Assembly: GCF_001661965.1 (NCBI RefSeq)
Contig: NZ_LYWZ01000030.1
Coordinates: forward strand, 1-64,000
From: Croceicoccus mobilis
Lineage (GTDB): Bacteria; Pseudomonadota; Alphaproteobacteria; Sphingomonadales; Sphingomonadaceae
Direction: 5' to 3'
Length of the DNA: 64,000 nt
Shown here: positions 22,660 to 33,700 of the stretch, in pieces
How the letters are laid out: each line of letters opens with the position of its first letter
Numbering within the stretch: the stretch's first letter is position 1
Program-made: the position numbers and the translations under genes
Notes under the pieces: generated by a model
Seen by the model: the letters and a program-made list of their open reading frames with translations, nothing else
Database searches by the model: none
Told to the model about the DNA's origin: nothing

Positions 22660-25600
22660 TTATTCCAGCGTCATCAGGCTGGCGTTGCCGCCGGCCGCCG
22701 TCGTATCGGTAGAGATCGAAACCTCCTCCAGCAGCCAGTGCAGCACATAGGCGGGCTTGGGCTCGGCGCATTCCGCCTCGGTCGCCGATTGCGTCAGCAC
22801 CAGCGGCCCGTCGATTTCGGCGAATTCGGCCAGCGCCGAACGCAATGCTTCCTCATCGCCTTCGACCAGCGCGCCTGCCAGCGGCGTGTGGCTTGGGGCC
22901 TCGATCCGCTCGCGCAATTCGGGCGGCAGGTTCGCGGCGAAATCCATGTTCTCCAGCACAGCGGTATTGCCGGTGGCAAGGACCGCCGAAAGCTGCTGGT
23001 AAAAGCCTGCCTCTGTCTTCGGGCGGATCAGGATATGGCCGCGATTGCGCAGCTCATACACGTTTCGCTCGCCCACGGGGCCGGGCAGCACTTCGCGATA
23101 GCCAAGCCCGCCCTGTTCGGCATGCGCCAGCGCCACGCTTGCCGCGCTCAGCTCGCCGCGCATGCGCAGCCAGTTGGCGAACATGTAGACAGCAGGGTCC
23201 GACATCGCCATCGGCAGGGCAGGGGGCGCGCTGACGAGGCGACCCAGATAAAGCGGACCGCCCGCCTTGGGTCCGGTGCCCGACAGGCGGTGCCCGCCAA
23301 AGGGCTGGCTGCCGACGATCGCGCCGATCTGGTTGCGGTTGATGTAGATGTTCCCCGCCTCGATCACCTGCGCCACCTGCGCGACCGTGCCGTCAAGGCG
23401 GGTGTGCAGGCCGAATGTGAGGCCATAGCCCGACAGGTTGATCTCATTCACCAGCGGGACCAGATCGTGGCGCGCGAATTTCGTCACGTGCAGCACGGGA
23501 CCGAATACTTCGCGGGTCAGTTCGGTGGTCGAATCCAGCTCGATGATGGTTGGCGCGGTAAAGCTGCCGTGCTCGACGCCTGCGGGCAGTTTCTTGCGCG
23601 ACACCTCGTGGCCTGCCGCTTCCATTTCGGCGATGTGGCTTTCGATGATCTCCAGCGCGTCATCGGTGATGACGGGACCGATGTCGTTCGAAAGCTTCGT
23701 CGTCTGGCCGATGGAGAGCTGCGCCAGCGCGCCCTTCAGCAGGCCCAGCGTGCGATCATAGACATCTTCCTGAATGCACAGCAGGCGCAGCGCCGAACAA
23801 CGCTGACCGGCGCTGTCGAAAGCGCTGGCGATGACGTCGCGCACCACCTGTTCGGCAAGCGCGGAGGAATCGACGATCATCGCGTTGATGCCGCCCGTTT
23901 CCGCGATCAGCGGAATGGGCTTGCCCGCCGGTGAAAGACGCTTTGACAGCTGCTTCTGAATCAGCTGCGCGACCTGCGTCGAGCCGGTGAACATCACGCC
24001 CATGACTTCTTCCGAAGCGACAAGCGCTGCGCCCACCTTGCCGTCGCCCGGCACCAGCTTCAGCGCATGGTCGGGGATGCCGGCCTCGTGCAAAATGCGC
24101 ACGGCTTCGGCGGCGATCAGCGGAGTTTCCTCAGCCGGTTTCGCCAGCACGGGATTACCGGCGACCAGCGCGGCTGCGACCTGGCCGGTGAAGATGGCGA
24201 GCGGGAAGTTCCACGGGCTGATCGCGCAGATCGGGCCCAGCGGCTGCTGCTCATGCCCGAAATGTTCGACCGCGCGATTGGCGTAATAGCGCAGGAAGTC
24301 GATGGCCTCGCGCACCTCTGCGATGGCGTTCGGCACGCTCTTGCCAGCCTCGCGGATGGTCAGGCCGATCAGTTCGCCCATGCGCGCCTGCATGGTGTCG
24401 GCGGCGCGGTGCAGGGCCGATGCGCGCTGGCTGACCGGGGTTTCCGACCAGTGCGAATTGGCCGCATCCTTCAACAATGACTTGACGTCATCGGGTGAGA
24501 GATCATGGCTGACGCCCACGACATCGCGGCGGTCGGCGGGATTGGTGACATCGCGCGCGGTGCCGATGCTTGCTTCGCCGGCCACCCAGTCATGCTCCGC
24601 GCTCGCCTTCAACGCTTCGGTCAGCGCGGCCAGCTGGAACTCGTCCGACAGGTCGATGCCTGCCGAATTCAGCCGCATCGGGAAGATCGCCAGCGGCAGC
24701 GAGATCTGCGGATGCATGGAGCCGGGACGCTCCATTTCGCTTACTTCCTTCACCGGATCGGCGACCAGATCGTCGATCTGCACATCGGGATTGTTGATGC
24801 GGTTGAGAAAGGACGAGTTCGCCCCGTTTTCCAGCAGGCGGCGCACCAGATAGGCAAGCAGCGTGTCATGCGTGCCGACCGGCGCATAAATGCGGCACGG
24901 GCGGTTCAGCTTCTTCTTCGGCACGACCTCGTCATAGAGTTCCTCGCCCATGCCGTGCAGGCACTGGAATTCATAATCGCCGGGCTGGAATTCGCGGCCA
25001 GCGATCTCGTCAGCAAGGTGATAGATCGTCGAAAGCGTCTGCGCATTATGCGTCGCGAATTGCGGGAAGATCTGCTCGCGCGCTTCAAGCAGCTTTCGCG
25101 CGCAGGCGTTATACGAAAGGTCGGTGTGGACCTTGCGCGTATAGACCGGGAAATCGGGCAGGCCTTCAAGCTGTGCGCGCTTGATCTCTGCGTCCCAATA
25201 GGCGCCCTTCACCAGCCGCACCGGAATGCGGCGCTCCGCCCGCTTGGCAAGGTCGATAACCCAGTCGATGACGGCGGGACAGCGGCGGCTATAGGCCTGG
25301 ATCACGCAGCCAAGGCCGTCCCAGCCCTGAAGCTCGTGCGCGAGCGTCAGTTCCTCGATGATGTCGAGCGAGAGTTCGAGGCGGTCCATTTCCTCGGCGT
25401 CGATGTTGAAGCCGATGCCGTATGATTTCGCCAGCACTGCCAGCGCGCGGACGCGCGGCAGCAGTTCCTTCATGACGCGTTCTGCCTGAGCACGTTGATA
25501 GCGCGGGTGCAGGGCCGACAGCTTGACCGAAATGCCCGGCGCGGCATGGATGGGCTTGCCTCCCGCCTTGCGCCCGATGGCATGGATCGCCTTTTCATAG

Positions 25601-26298
25601 GCGGCATAATATTCGGCCGCATCGTTCAGATCGACGGCAGCCTCGCCCAGCATGTCATAGCTGTAGGTGAAGCCGCGCCCTTCGGGGCCGCGCGCATGGC
25701 GCATGGCCTCGTCGATCGTCTCGCCCGCGACGAAATGTTCGCCCATGAATTCCATGGCAAGCCGCACGCCCGAGCGGATCACCGGCTCACCCGCACGGGC
25801 GATCAGGCGCTTCAGCGCGGCGGCCAGATTGTTTTCGTCGGTACGTTCGGTCAGTTCACCCGTGACGACAAGGCCCCAGGTCGCGGCATTGACGAAAAGC
25901 GAGTGATCGGGCGCCAGATGCGAACGCCAGTTCCCGCGCGAGATCTTGTCCTTGACCAGATCGTCGCGCGTGCCGGCATCGGGAATGCGCAGCAATGCCT
26001 CGGCAAGGCACATCAGCGCGATGCCCTCTTCGCTCGACAGCGAATATTCGTGCATCAGCCCATCGACGCCCCAGCCGGTCTGCTTCTTGCGGACCTTCAT
26101 GACGAGGGCGCGGGCGGTGCGCTCGATCTCTTCCTTAAGATGCGGCGGCATTTCCGCCTGCGGCAACAATTCGGCCACGCACTCGGGCTCCGCCCGGCGA
26201 TAGGCTTCGGTCACGGCAATTCTCAGATCGCTGGCTTCGCGGATGGGGGGTGCGAAGCGGGCGAACGGGTCACGCAATTCGGAAGTCGTTTCGAGCAT
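22660..26298 (-). CDS. putA: Bifunctional proline dehydrogenase / L-glutamate-gamma-semialdehyde dehydrogenase PutA
   Basis: Oxidises proline to glutamate in two steps, with electrons to FAD/quinone and then NAD. The 1212-aa protein has a proline dehydrogenase barrel about 150-480 (FTYSYDMLGEAAVD, RLVKGAYWDAEIKRA), then an aldehyde dehydrogenase domain about 560-1030 (ISPWNFPLAIF, AETGGINAMIVD, catalytic cysteine in SAGQRCSALRLL), and an extra C-terminal domain as in the longer PutA types. There is no N-terminal ribbon-helix-helix, so it is not the trifunctional autoregulating form. The start at 26298 follows AAGGA. It is divergent from proC. Confidence 0.95.
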   Translation of the reverse strand: MLETTSELRDPFARFAPPIREASDLRIAVTEAYRRAEPECVAELLPQAEMPPHLKEEIERTARALVMKVRKKQTGWGVDGLMHEYSLSSEEGIALMCLAEALLRIPDAGTRDDLVKDKISRGNWRSHLAPDHSLFVNAATWGLVVTGELTERTDENNLAAALKRLIARAGEPVIRSGVRLAMEFMGEHFVAGETIDEAMRHARGPEGRGFTYSYDMLGEAAVDLNDAAEYYAAYEKAIHAIGRKAGGKPIHAAPGISVKLSALHPRYQRAQAERVMKELLPRVRALAVLAKSYGIGFNIDAEEMDRLELSLDIIEELTLAHELQGWDGLGCVIQAYSRRCPAVIDWVIDLAKRAERRIPVRLVKGAYWDAEIKRAQLEGLPDFPVYTRKVHTDLSYNACARKLLEAREQIFPQFATHNAQTLSTIYHLADEIAGREFQPGDYEFQCLHGMGEELYDEVVPKKKLNRPCRIYAPVGTHDTLLAYLVRRLLENGANSSFLNRINNPDVQIDDLVADPVKEVSEMERPGSMHPQISLPLAIFPMRLNSAGIDLSDEFQLAALTEALKASAEHDWVAGEASIGTARDVTNPADRRDVVGVSHDLSPDDVKSLLKDAANSHWSETPVSQRASALHRAADTMQARMGELIGLTIREAGKSVPNAIAEVREAIDFLRYYANRAVEHFGHEQQPLGPICAISPWNFPLAIFTGQVAAALVAGNPVLAKPAEETPLIAAEAVRILHEAGIPDHALKLVPGDGKVGAALVASEEVMGVMFTGSTQVAQLIQKQLSKRLSPAGKPIPLIAETGGINAMIVDSSALAEQVVRDVIASAFDSAGQRCSALRLLCIQEDVYDRTLGLLKGALAQLSIGQTTKLSNDIGPVITDDALEIIESHIAEMEAAGHEVSRKKLPAGVEHGSFTAPTIIELDSTTELTREVFGPVLHVTKFARHDLVPLVNEINLSGYGLTFGLHTRLDGTVAQVAQVIEAGNIYINRNQIGAIVGSQPFGGHRLSGTGPKAGGPLYLGRLVSAPPALPMAMSDPAVYMFANWLRMRGELSAASVALAHAEQGGLGYREVLPGPVGERNVYELRNRGHILIRPKTEAGFYQQLSAVLATGNTAVLENMDFAANLPPELRERIEAPSHTPLAGALVEGDEEALRSALAEFAEIDGPLVLTQSATEAECAEPKPAYVLHWLLEEVSISTDTTAAGGNASLMTLE

Positions 26299-26484
26299 TG
26301 TTTCCTTTCGTCGGGGCCAGTGTCCGCCTGAGCGGTGTTTCCCCTCTCCATGGGAGGGCGCTAATTTCGGGCGCCGGTCTTGCAAGGCCAGCAAGGGTGG
26401 CCAAATCATGTCTTTATGTTAGCTGCAACTGCTTGCGGCTCACTTCGATCCGAAAAGACAGACACTCGACCGAAAAGAGGACCT

Positions 26485-27339
26485 ATGAATACGGAAATTA
26501 CCGGCTCAGACCGGATTGCGCAATCGAACGGACGCGTGCTGCTTGTCGGCTGCGGCAACATGGGCTTTGCCATGCTGCGCGGCTGGATCGAAAAGGGAAT
26601 TCCGGCGAATCGCATCGATGTCGTCGAACCTAACGATGACCTCAGGAAGCGGGCTGCCAGCACCGGCGCATCGGTCCACGCCTCGGCAGAGGACATGACC
26701 GGGGGCGAGGCCCCGGCGATGGCGATCATGGCGGTAAAGCCGCAGGTGATGGCCAAGGTGCTGGAAAGCTATCGCGGTTTTGCGACGCGCGGCACGACAT
26801 TCGTTTCCGTCGCCGCCGGCACATTGATCGAGACCATCGAAAAGGCGCTGGGCGGCAAGCCTTCGGTCATTCGCTGCATGCCCAACACCCCGGCCTTTAT
26901 CGGCGAAGGGATGATGGTCTGCGTCGCCAATGAAAAGGTCGAGGATGCCGACAAGGCCCAGTGTGAAACCCTGCTGTCGGCTGGCGGCAAGGTCGCTTTC
27001 GTCGAAGAAGAATCCATGATGGATGCGGTCACCGGCGTTTCGGGTTCGGGCCCGGCCTATGTCTTCCATTTCATCGAGAGCCTGTCGGCAGCGGGTGCTG
27101 CAGCCGGTCTTCCGCCGGAATTGAGCGAGGAGCTGGCGATCCAGACCGTCTATGGCGCGGCCAAGCTGGCGCGCGAGGCGGACGAGGATCCGACGCAGCT
27201 GCGCAAGAACGTGACCAGCCCCAATGGCACGACGGCCGCGGGCCTGTCGGTCATGATGACCGACGACCGGCTGAGGACGATGATCGAAGAGGTGGTGAAC
27301 GCTGCCGCCGACCGTTCACGCGAATTGGCGAAGGACTGA
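26485..27339 (+). CDS. proC: Pyrroline-5-carboxylate reductase
   Basis: Last step of proline biosynthesis, NAD(P)H reduction of pyrroline-5-carboxylate. The 284-aa protein has the N-terminal Rossmann motif LLVGCGNMGFAMLRGW, then MAVKPQVM, the RCMPNTPAFIGEG block, VSGSGPAYVFHFIE and the C-terminal signature VTSPNGTTAAGL. AAGAGGA before the ATG at 26485 sets the start. It stands divergent from putA, so synthesis and breakdown of proline share one 186-base control region. The convergent transglutaminase gene ends four bases beyond. Confidence 0.95.
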   Translation: MNTEITGSDRIAQSNGRVLLVGCGNMGFAMLRGWIEKGIPANRIDVVEPNDDLRKRAASTGASVHASAEDMTGGEAPAMAIMAVKPQVMAKVLESYRGFATRGTTFVSVAAGTLIETIEKALGGKPSVIRCMPNTPAFIGEGMMVCVANEKVEDADKAQCETLLSAGGKVAFVEEESMMDAVTGVSGSGPAYVFHFIESLSAAGAAAGLPPELSEELAIQTVYGAAKLAREADEDPTQLRKNVTSPNGTTAAGLSVMMTDDRLRTMIEEVVNAAADRSRELAKD

Positions 27340-27343
27340 TCGT

Positions 27344-28273
27344 TTACGAAGGAGCGGGGGCCTGGGCCCCTGCTTCTTCCGTCTCGTCCTCATCCACGCG
27401 CCGCACGTCGACGGCGTATTTCAGCTTTTGGATGGTATTGCCGATGAACACGCCGTCGATCGGCGAGACATCGGCGAAATCGCGTCCCATGCCGATGGTG
27501 ACATGGTCGGTATCGGCCAGCCGGTCATTGGTCGGATCGAACGCGACCCATCCTGTTCCCTCTCCGCACCAGACCGCCACCCATGCATGCATGGCGTCGG
27601 CACCGACCAGCTTTTCCTCTCCCGGCGGGGGCAGCGTATTGAGATAGCCCGACACATAGGCCGCCGGGATCGCATGGCTGCGCAGCGCGGCGATCATCAC
27701 ATGGCTCTGATCCTGACAGACGCCGCGACCGGCGCGAAATGCATCGGCGGGCGATGTCCGGCTGTTCGAGCTTCCCGAGACATATTTGATCTTTTCGTGC
27801 ACGGCATGGTTCAGCGCGTACGCTGCATCCAGTATGTTGCAGTCCGGCTGCAGCATGGGCGCGGCCCAGTCGGCGATATCGGGATCGAGCTGCGCAATGC
27901 GCGAGGCGAAAAGATAAGGCGCCGGCGAGCGCACCGTCAGATCGCGGGATAGCACCGCCTGCTCACGCAGCTGGCTGATGGTGAGCGGCGATTGCGGCGG
28001 AGGCGGCTGCGTGATCGCGACGTGAAACCTGCTCGTCACCGTCAGTTCGTGCAGTGGCTGCGTGAATTGCAGCCGTGTCGTATTGACGAGATAGGGTCCG
28101 TCCGCCTCCGTCATCAGGGCGGGCGTGGGGTCGACGGTAAGGCTGTCGTCAAGGATGACCTGCCCAGGCCAGCGATAGGGGCGCAGGCGCAGGTTGAAGC
28201 GGGCCTGCGCTATCTCTGCGGCATAGGATACGGTCGAGGTGTGCTTGACCCGATAGGTTACGGTTTCGCTCAT
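27344..28273 (-). CDS. Transglutaminase-like cysteine protease-fold protein
   Basis: A 309-aa cytosolic transglutaminase-like protein. An N-terminal beta domain (residues about 5-125) is followed by the papain-like core with Cys in GRGVCQDQSHV, His in DAMHAWVAV and Asp in FDPTND, so the triad is complete. The same protein family appears beside DUF2126 transglutaminases and circularly permuted ATP-grasp proteins in many bacteria. The start at 28273 is seven bases after the stop of the ATP-grasp gene. It may act as a peptidase or amide-forming enzyme for the product of that pathway. Confidence 0.87.
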   Translation of the reverse strand: MSETVTYRVKHTSTVSYAAEIAQARFNLRLRPYRWPGQVILDDSLTVDPTPALMTEADGPYLVNTTRLQFTQPLHELTVTSRFHVAITQPPPPQSPLTISQLREQAVLSRDLTVRSPAPYLFASRIAQLDPDIADWAAPMLQPDCNILDAAYALNHAVHEKIKYVSGSSNSRTSPADAFRAGRGVCQDQSHVMIAALRSHAIPAAYVSGYLNTLPPPGEEKLVGADAMHAWVAVWCGEGTGWVAFDPTNDRLADTDHVTIGMGRDFADVSPIDGVFIGNTIQKLKYAVDVRRVDEDETEEAGAQAPAPS

Positions 28274-28280
28274 CCTGCCA

Positions 28281-30791
28281 TCACCCCAGCAATGCCGATC
28301 CGTCACGCGTGACGGGCAGGTCGGGTTGCAGGAAATAGCGGCGTGCGATCGCGGCATTCAATGCCCCCAGATCGTCGCGCAGGCTGGAAATCGTGGGACC
28401 GTCAAGCTCATCCGCATCAAGCCCCGCGATCCGTGCATCGAGCAGGCGCGCGATGCGGTGCGGCTCTTCCGACATGCCGTCTTCGCGCAGCACGGGGAGC
28501 TGCGAGAGATGATTGAGGATACGCTGGACCTGATAGGCCAGCCCCCGCGGTTCGCTTGGGTCAAGGAGCGCCATGTCAAGCACCGGGGCGATAAAGGGAA
28601 TGGTCAGATAGCGGCTGCGGTACAGCGCCGTGCCGTCGATCATTTCGAGAAGTGCGGAAAGATCCTCCGCGCTGGCGCTGCCCGGCACGATGGCCTGCGC
28701 GCTTTGCAGCATGAGCGATCCGCGTTCCAGCGCGATGCCCATGTCGAAAAAGCGCCATGCCGCGCTGCGCCCGAGGTTATCGGACAGGAGATGCGTCATG
28801 GCCGCCGAAACGCCCACGATCATGTCGCATGCCTCCGACATGGATTCGGTGTCGCGCACGTCGATGGGTGGCGGTAAGCGGTGGATCGCGCGCCAGCTGT
28901 CACGCGTCAGCCGGTCGCGCAGCAGCAGGGCGATCTCTTGCAGCCGACCGATCAGCGCGGGGATGGAGCCGTTGAGATCCTTAGCCGTCAGCGCCGAGGC
29001 CGCGACCTGCCGCGAACGCTGCTTCTTGCCTGCTGGCGCTGCACCCCAGTTCACCAAAAGCTGCGACAGGCGGCGGCGGGTGGTTTCGGCATCGCTCTGG
29101 CTCGCCGGATCGCCGGGCATATCGGCATTGGCAAGCAGCGTGCGCACCACGCGCGCCGTCTGCTGCGCGCGTTCGCCATAGCGGCCCAGCCAGAAGAGAT
29201 TGTCGGCCGCCTGGCTGGGCAGCAGCCCGGCTGCGCGGCGCACGACCGGGGCTGACAGGGCGGGTGGGTCGACGGTGCGGGCGCTGTCCTGGCCTTCGAC
29301 GATGCAGACATCGGCGGAAATATCCTCCGCCCCCATCAATGCGCTTCTCAGGTTGGGCTGGCTCGACACGCGGCCAAAACCGCCGGGCATCGCGACCCAG
29401 CGGCCATCGGGCCCGCGGGCCAGAAATGCGCGCAAGACAAATGGGCGCGGCTCGAACCGGCCATTGATCACGGCAGGGGTCGTGGACGTCTCGACCATTT
29501 CCTGCGCGACATAATCCATCGGCCGGCGGCGCATCCCCTCGACCAGCGCGGCGCGCTCTTCGGGGTTCAGGTCCGAGCCGAGGCGATTATCCGCGCCGGA
29601 CAAGCCTGCAACATCGTTACGAAAGCTGGAAGCGAAGACCAGCCTGTCGAAATTCGCCAGCGCATGCTCACGCTCCGCCTGCTGGCCGCACCACCATGTC
29701 GCGACATTGGGGAGGATCAGCGGCCCGCCGGTCAGCACCTGCGCCAGACGCGGCAGGAAGGCTGCCATGGCCCGCGATTCCACGACCCCCGCGCCGGGCC
29801 AGTTGGCGATGGACAGGTCACCGTGACGGCACGCATCGATCAGACCGGCAACGCCGATCTGCGAATGCTGGTCAAAGGCAAGCGGGTCGATATCCGCAGT
29901 GTTGATCCAGCGCCAGAGCCCGTCGATCCGCTTCAGGCCCGCGATGGTGCGCACATAAAGCCGCCCATCGCGCACGGTAAGATCGCGCCCTTCGACCAGC
30001 GAGAAGCCGAGATGGCGGGCCAGATGGGCCTGCTCGGGATAGCTCTGGTTGAAACGACCGGGCGTCAGCAGCCCGATGCGCGGTTCGCTGCGCGTGCAGT
30101 CGGCCGCAATGCCAAAGCGCAAGGCTTCGAAGAATTCGGCCAGGCGGCGCGTGCCGATGGATGCCAGCAGGCTGCCGGTGCTGCGCGCAAGGGCAAGGCG
30201 GTTTTCCAGCGCATAGCCGACACCGATGGGAAGGCGCGCCCGATCGGACAGCACGCGCCAGTCGCCGGCGGGATCGCGGACGAGATCCACGGCATAGACG
30301 CGAAGGTGATAACCGCCGGGCGGCTGCAGCCCCACCATGCGCCGCGCGAAATTGACGCTGCCCGATGCAAGAGCCGCGGGGAGGTGGCCATTGGCAATGG
30401 TCTGCTGGTCCCCATAAATGTCGGCCAGCAGGCTTTCGTAGATTTCCGCCCGCTGGATCAGCCCGGCCTCTATCCCTTGCCATTCGTCGGCACCGATGAG
30501 GATCGGCATGGGGGCAAGCGGCCAAGGGCGTTCGCGGTCGTCCCCCGTTACGCGGAAGGCCAGGCCCAGATCCTCGACATTGCGGTCGAGATAGGACTGT
30601 ACCTGCGAAAGGTTGCCCTGTCCGGCAGAGGCCAGCCCGGATGCCACGGCATGCCACTGCGCGGCCATGTCGGGTCTGGCGGCGGTGAAGATGTCACCGC
30701 CAGCGGGCGCGCGATACCAGCCCAGCGGATCGCTGCCGGGATCGGGGCCGAAAAGCGTTTCGCCCTGCAGGTTCGATCCCGCTTCGTTCAT
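28281..30791 (-). CDS. Circularly permuted ATP-grasp / alpha-E fusion protein
   Basis: An 836-aa fusion. Residues about 30-500 form a circularly permuted type 2 ATP-grasp (older DUF404/DUF407 names: AEIYESLLADIYGDQQTIA, GLLTPGRFNQSYPEQAHLA, FLPRLAQVLTG). Residues about 530-830 form an all-helical alpha-E (DUF403) domain. In many genomes these are two genes; here they are one. ATP-grasp enzymes make amide bonds through acyl phosphates, so a peptide- or amide-ligase is predicted; the product is unknown. The start overlaps the stop of the DUF2126 gene by one base pair set (TGATG). Confidence 0.87.
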   Translation of the reverse strand: MNEAGSNLQGETLFGPDPGSDPLGWYRAPAGGDIFTAARPDMAAQWHAVASGLASAGQGNLSQVQSYLDRNVEDLGLAFRVTGDDRERPWPLAPMPILIGADEWQGIEAGLIQRAEIYESLLADIYGDQQTIANGHLPAALASGSVNFARRMVGLQPPGGYHLRVYAVDLVRDPAGDWRVLSDRARLPIGVGYALENRLALARSTGSLLASIGTRRLAEFFEALRFGIAADCTRSEPRIGLLTPGRFNQSYPEQAHLARHLGFSLVEGRDLTVRDGRLYVRTIAGLKRIDGLWRWINTADIDPLAFDQHSQIGVAGLIDACRHGDLSIANWPGAGVVESRAMAAFLPRLAQVLTGGPLILPNVATWWCGQQAEREHALANFDRLVFASSFRNDVAGLSGADNRLGSDLNPEERAALVEGMRRRPMDYVAQEMVETSTTPAVINGRFEPRPFVLRAFLARGPDGRWVAMPGGFGRVSSQPNLRSALMGAEDISADVCIVEGQDSARTVDPPALSAPVVRRAAGLLPSQAADNLFWLGRYGERAQQTARVVRTLLANADMPGDPASQSDAETTRRRLSQLLVNWGAAPAGKKQRSRQVAASALTAKDLNGSIPALIGRLQEIALLLRDRLTRDSWRAIHRLPPPIDVRDTESMSEACDMIVGVSAAMTHLLSDNLGRSAAWRFFDMGIALERGSLMLQSAQAIVPGSASAEDLSALLEMIDGTALYRSRYLTIPFIAPVLDMALLDPSEPRGLAYQVQRILNHLSQLPVLREDGMSEEPHRIARLLDARIAGLDADELDGPTISSLRDDLGALNAAIARRYFLQPDLPVTRDGSALLG

Positions 30792-33700
30792 CAGCGGGGC
30801 GCCGGTCGCCTCAGGTCCAAAGTCATCGGGAATTCACCACCATCCTCTGCGGGCGGGATCTCGGCATGGCCCGGCGTATGCCCAAAGGGCTGGAACCGGG
30901 CGCGGCGCCGTGCCTCCGCCTCAAAATCATTGACCGGCACATCGTCGTAGTTTCGACCACCGGGATGCGCCACATGATACACACAACCACCCAGCGAGCG
31001 ATTGTTCCATGAATCGAACACATCGAAGGTGAGCGGAGCGTCTGCCGGGAGCAGTGGATGCAGGCATGAAGGCGGCGCCCATGCCTTGTATCGGATGCCG
31101 CCGACGACTTCTCCCGGCACGCCGGTCGGGTGAAGCGGTATGCGTCGTCCGTTGCAGGCGACGACATGGCGGCCGGGGACCAGCCCGCGCGCCTTGACCT
31201 GCAGCCGCTCGGTCGAGCTGTCGACATAACGCACCGTGCCGCCGATCGCGCCGGTTTCGCCCAGCACGTTCCACGGCTCCAGCGCATGGGCGATCTCTAG
31301 GGCGACACCGCCTGCTTCCACTTCGCCGTGGATAGGGAAGCGGAACTGGCGCTGCGCCTCGAACCAGTTGGGATCGAAATCGAAGCCGGCATCGCGCAGG
31401 TCCGCCAGCACGTCCATGAAATCCGCCCAGCAGAAATGCGGCAGCAGGAAGCGGTCATGCAGGGTGGTGCCCCAGCGAACGAGCGACCCCGATAGCGGCT
31501 TTTTCCAGAACATCGCGGTCAGCGCGCGGATCAGCAGGAGCTGCGCCACGCTCATCTTCGCGTCTGGCGGCATCTCGAACCCGCGGAATTCGACAAGGCC
31601 GAGGCGGCCCGTCGGACCATCGGGCGAATAGAGCTTGTCGATGCAGATTTCGCTGCGGTGGGTGTTGCCCGTCACATCGACCAGCAGATTGCGGAACAGG
31701 AGGTCGCTGATCCACGGGAACTGCGGCGGCGTTTCCGGCCCCGGCACCTGCGCCAGCGCGATGTCGAGTTCATAGAGGCTGTCGTGCCGCGCTTCATCGA
31801 AACGCGGGGCCTGGCTGGTCGGGCCGATAAACAGGCCGGAGAACAAATAGCTGAGCGATGGGTGACGCTGCCAATAGAGCACGAAGCTCTTCAAAAGATC
31901 GGGGCGGCGCACGAAGGGGCTGTCGGGCAGAGTCTGGCCGCCCAGCACGATATGATTGCCGCCGCCGGTGCCGACAGAGCGGCCATCGACCATGAACTTG
32001 TCGGCGGTCAGGCCAACCTCGCGGGCGTCTTCGTAAAGCCCCTCGGTGATCGCGCAGATTTCCTCGAAGCTGGCGGCAGGGTGGATGTTCACCTCGACCA
32101 CGCCCGGATCGGGGGTGACCTTCATCACATTGACGCGCGGGTCGGGGGGAGGGGAATAGCCCTCGATCCGAACCGGCTTGTTGAGACGCGTCGCCACCTC
32201 CTCGATCGCGGCGACGAGTTCGAGGAAATCCTCCATCGCCTCGACCGGGGGGATGAAGACGGACAGGTACTGCCCGCGCGGCTCCACCGTCAGTGCGGTG
32301 CGGACAGCTCCGGCGACAATTTCCTGCTCCACGCGGTCCTGCGCGGCACCTTCGGCAGCGGCAACGCGTTCGACGCGCTGATCGGTGGGCGCGAAACCCT
32401 CTGGCGGCGGGGCGGATTCGCGGGTGTCGCTGGCGGCTTCGCGGCCCTGATGGCGGAAATCGGCCAAAGGCTCTGCCGCATCGGTCGAAACCGTCGGGTG
32501 GATATAGGGGAAGTCGGATTTGGACACATGGGGCAGCGACCCCAGCGGCAGGCGATAGCCCAATGCGCTGTCACCGGGCACCGCGAACAGGGCGCCGCGC
32601 CGCGTCGTCCATTGCTCGGTCTTCCAGCGCGGGCCCTTGGCAGGCTGGGCCTGCTGGCGCTGGATGGGGAGGGCGAAACCCACCGGCTTCGTCAGACCGC
32701 GCGTGAAGGTCTTGACGATGCGCTGGCGTTCTTCGGGATCGTCGATCTTGGGGTCCAATGCGGTGACATTGACCGGCAGTTCGCCCTCGCGCTCGATCCA
32801 TTTCTGGGGATCTTCATAGACCGCCTGCACTGTGTCGCCGGTCAGGCCCAAGGCGCTGGCCGTGCCTTCGATCAGCTGCTCGGCGTCGCCGGCATCGACG
32901 GTCTGCTCCAGCTTCGCCTCGGCCTCGGGATCGTCGCTGCCGCCCGCGATCAGATCGGGATTGTTCCAGATCGGCTTCCCGTCATGCCGCCAATAGAGCG
33001 AGAAGCCCCAGCGCGGCAGGCTTTCGCCCGGATACCATTTGCCCTGTCCGTGATGCAGCAGCGCGCCCGGTGCGAAACGAGTGCGCAATTTGCGGATCAG
33101 CTTGTCGGCATAGGCGGCCTTGGTCGGGCCGACAGCCTCTCCGTTCCATTCAGGGGCTTCGGGATCGTCGGCAGCGACAAAGGTCGGCTCACCGCCCATG
33201 GTCAGGCGCACGTCGCCTTCATCCAGCGCCTCGTCCACCTTGGCGCCCAGATCGAGCAGCGCCTGCCAGCGGGTGTCGGTGAACGGCTTGGTGATGCGCA
33301 CCGCTTCATGCACGCGGTCGACGCTCATCTCGAAGGTGAAATCGACCTCTGCCGGTTCGGCAACGCCGCTGATCGGCGCGGCGGAGCGGTAGTGCGGCGT
33401 GGCGGCCAGCGGAATATGCCCTTCGCCCGCGAACAGGCCGCTGGTGGGGTCAAGCCCGATCCAGCCCGCGCCCGGCACGAAAATCTCACACCATGCGTGG
33501 AGGTCTGTGAAATCTGCTTCCGGCCCCTTGGGACCTTCGACCGGGATCACATCCGCCTTCATCTGGATCAGATAGCCCGACACGAAACGTGCGGCATAGC
33601 CAAGGCGGCGCAGCAGATTGACCAGCAGCCAGCCGGTGTCGCGGCAGCTTCCGGTACCCAATGAGAGCGTTTCTTCGGGCGTCTGCGTGCCCGGTTCCAT

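Noticed and set aside
31658-33664. 668-aa plus-strand open frame
   Set aside because: Antisense to the DUF2126 transglutaminase gene; low-complexity composition typical of the complement of GC-rich coding DNA and no motif.
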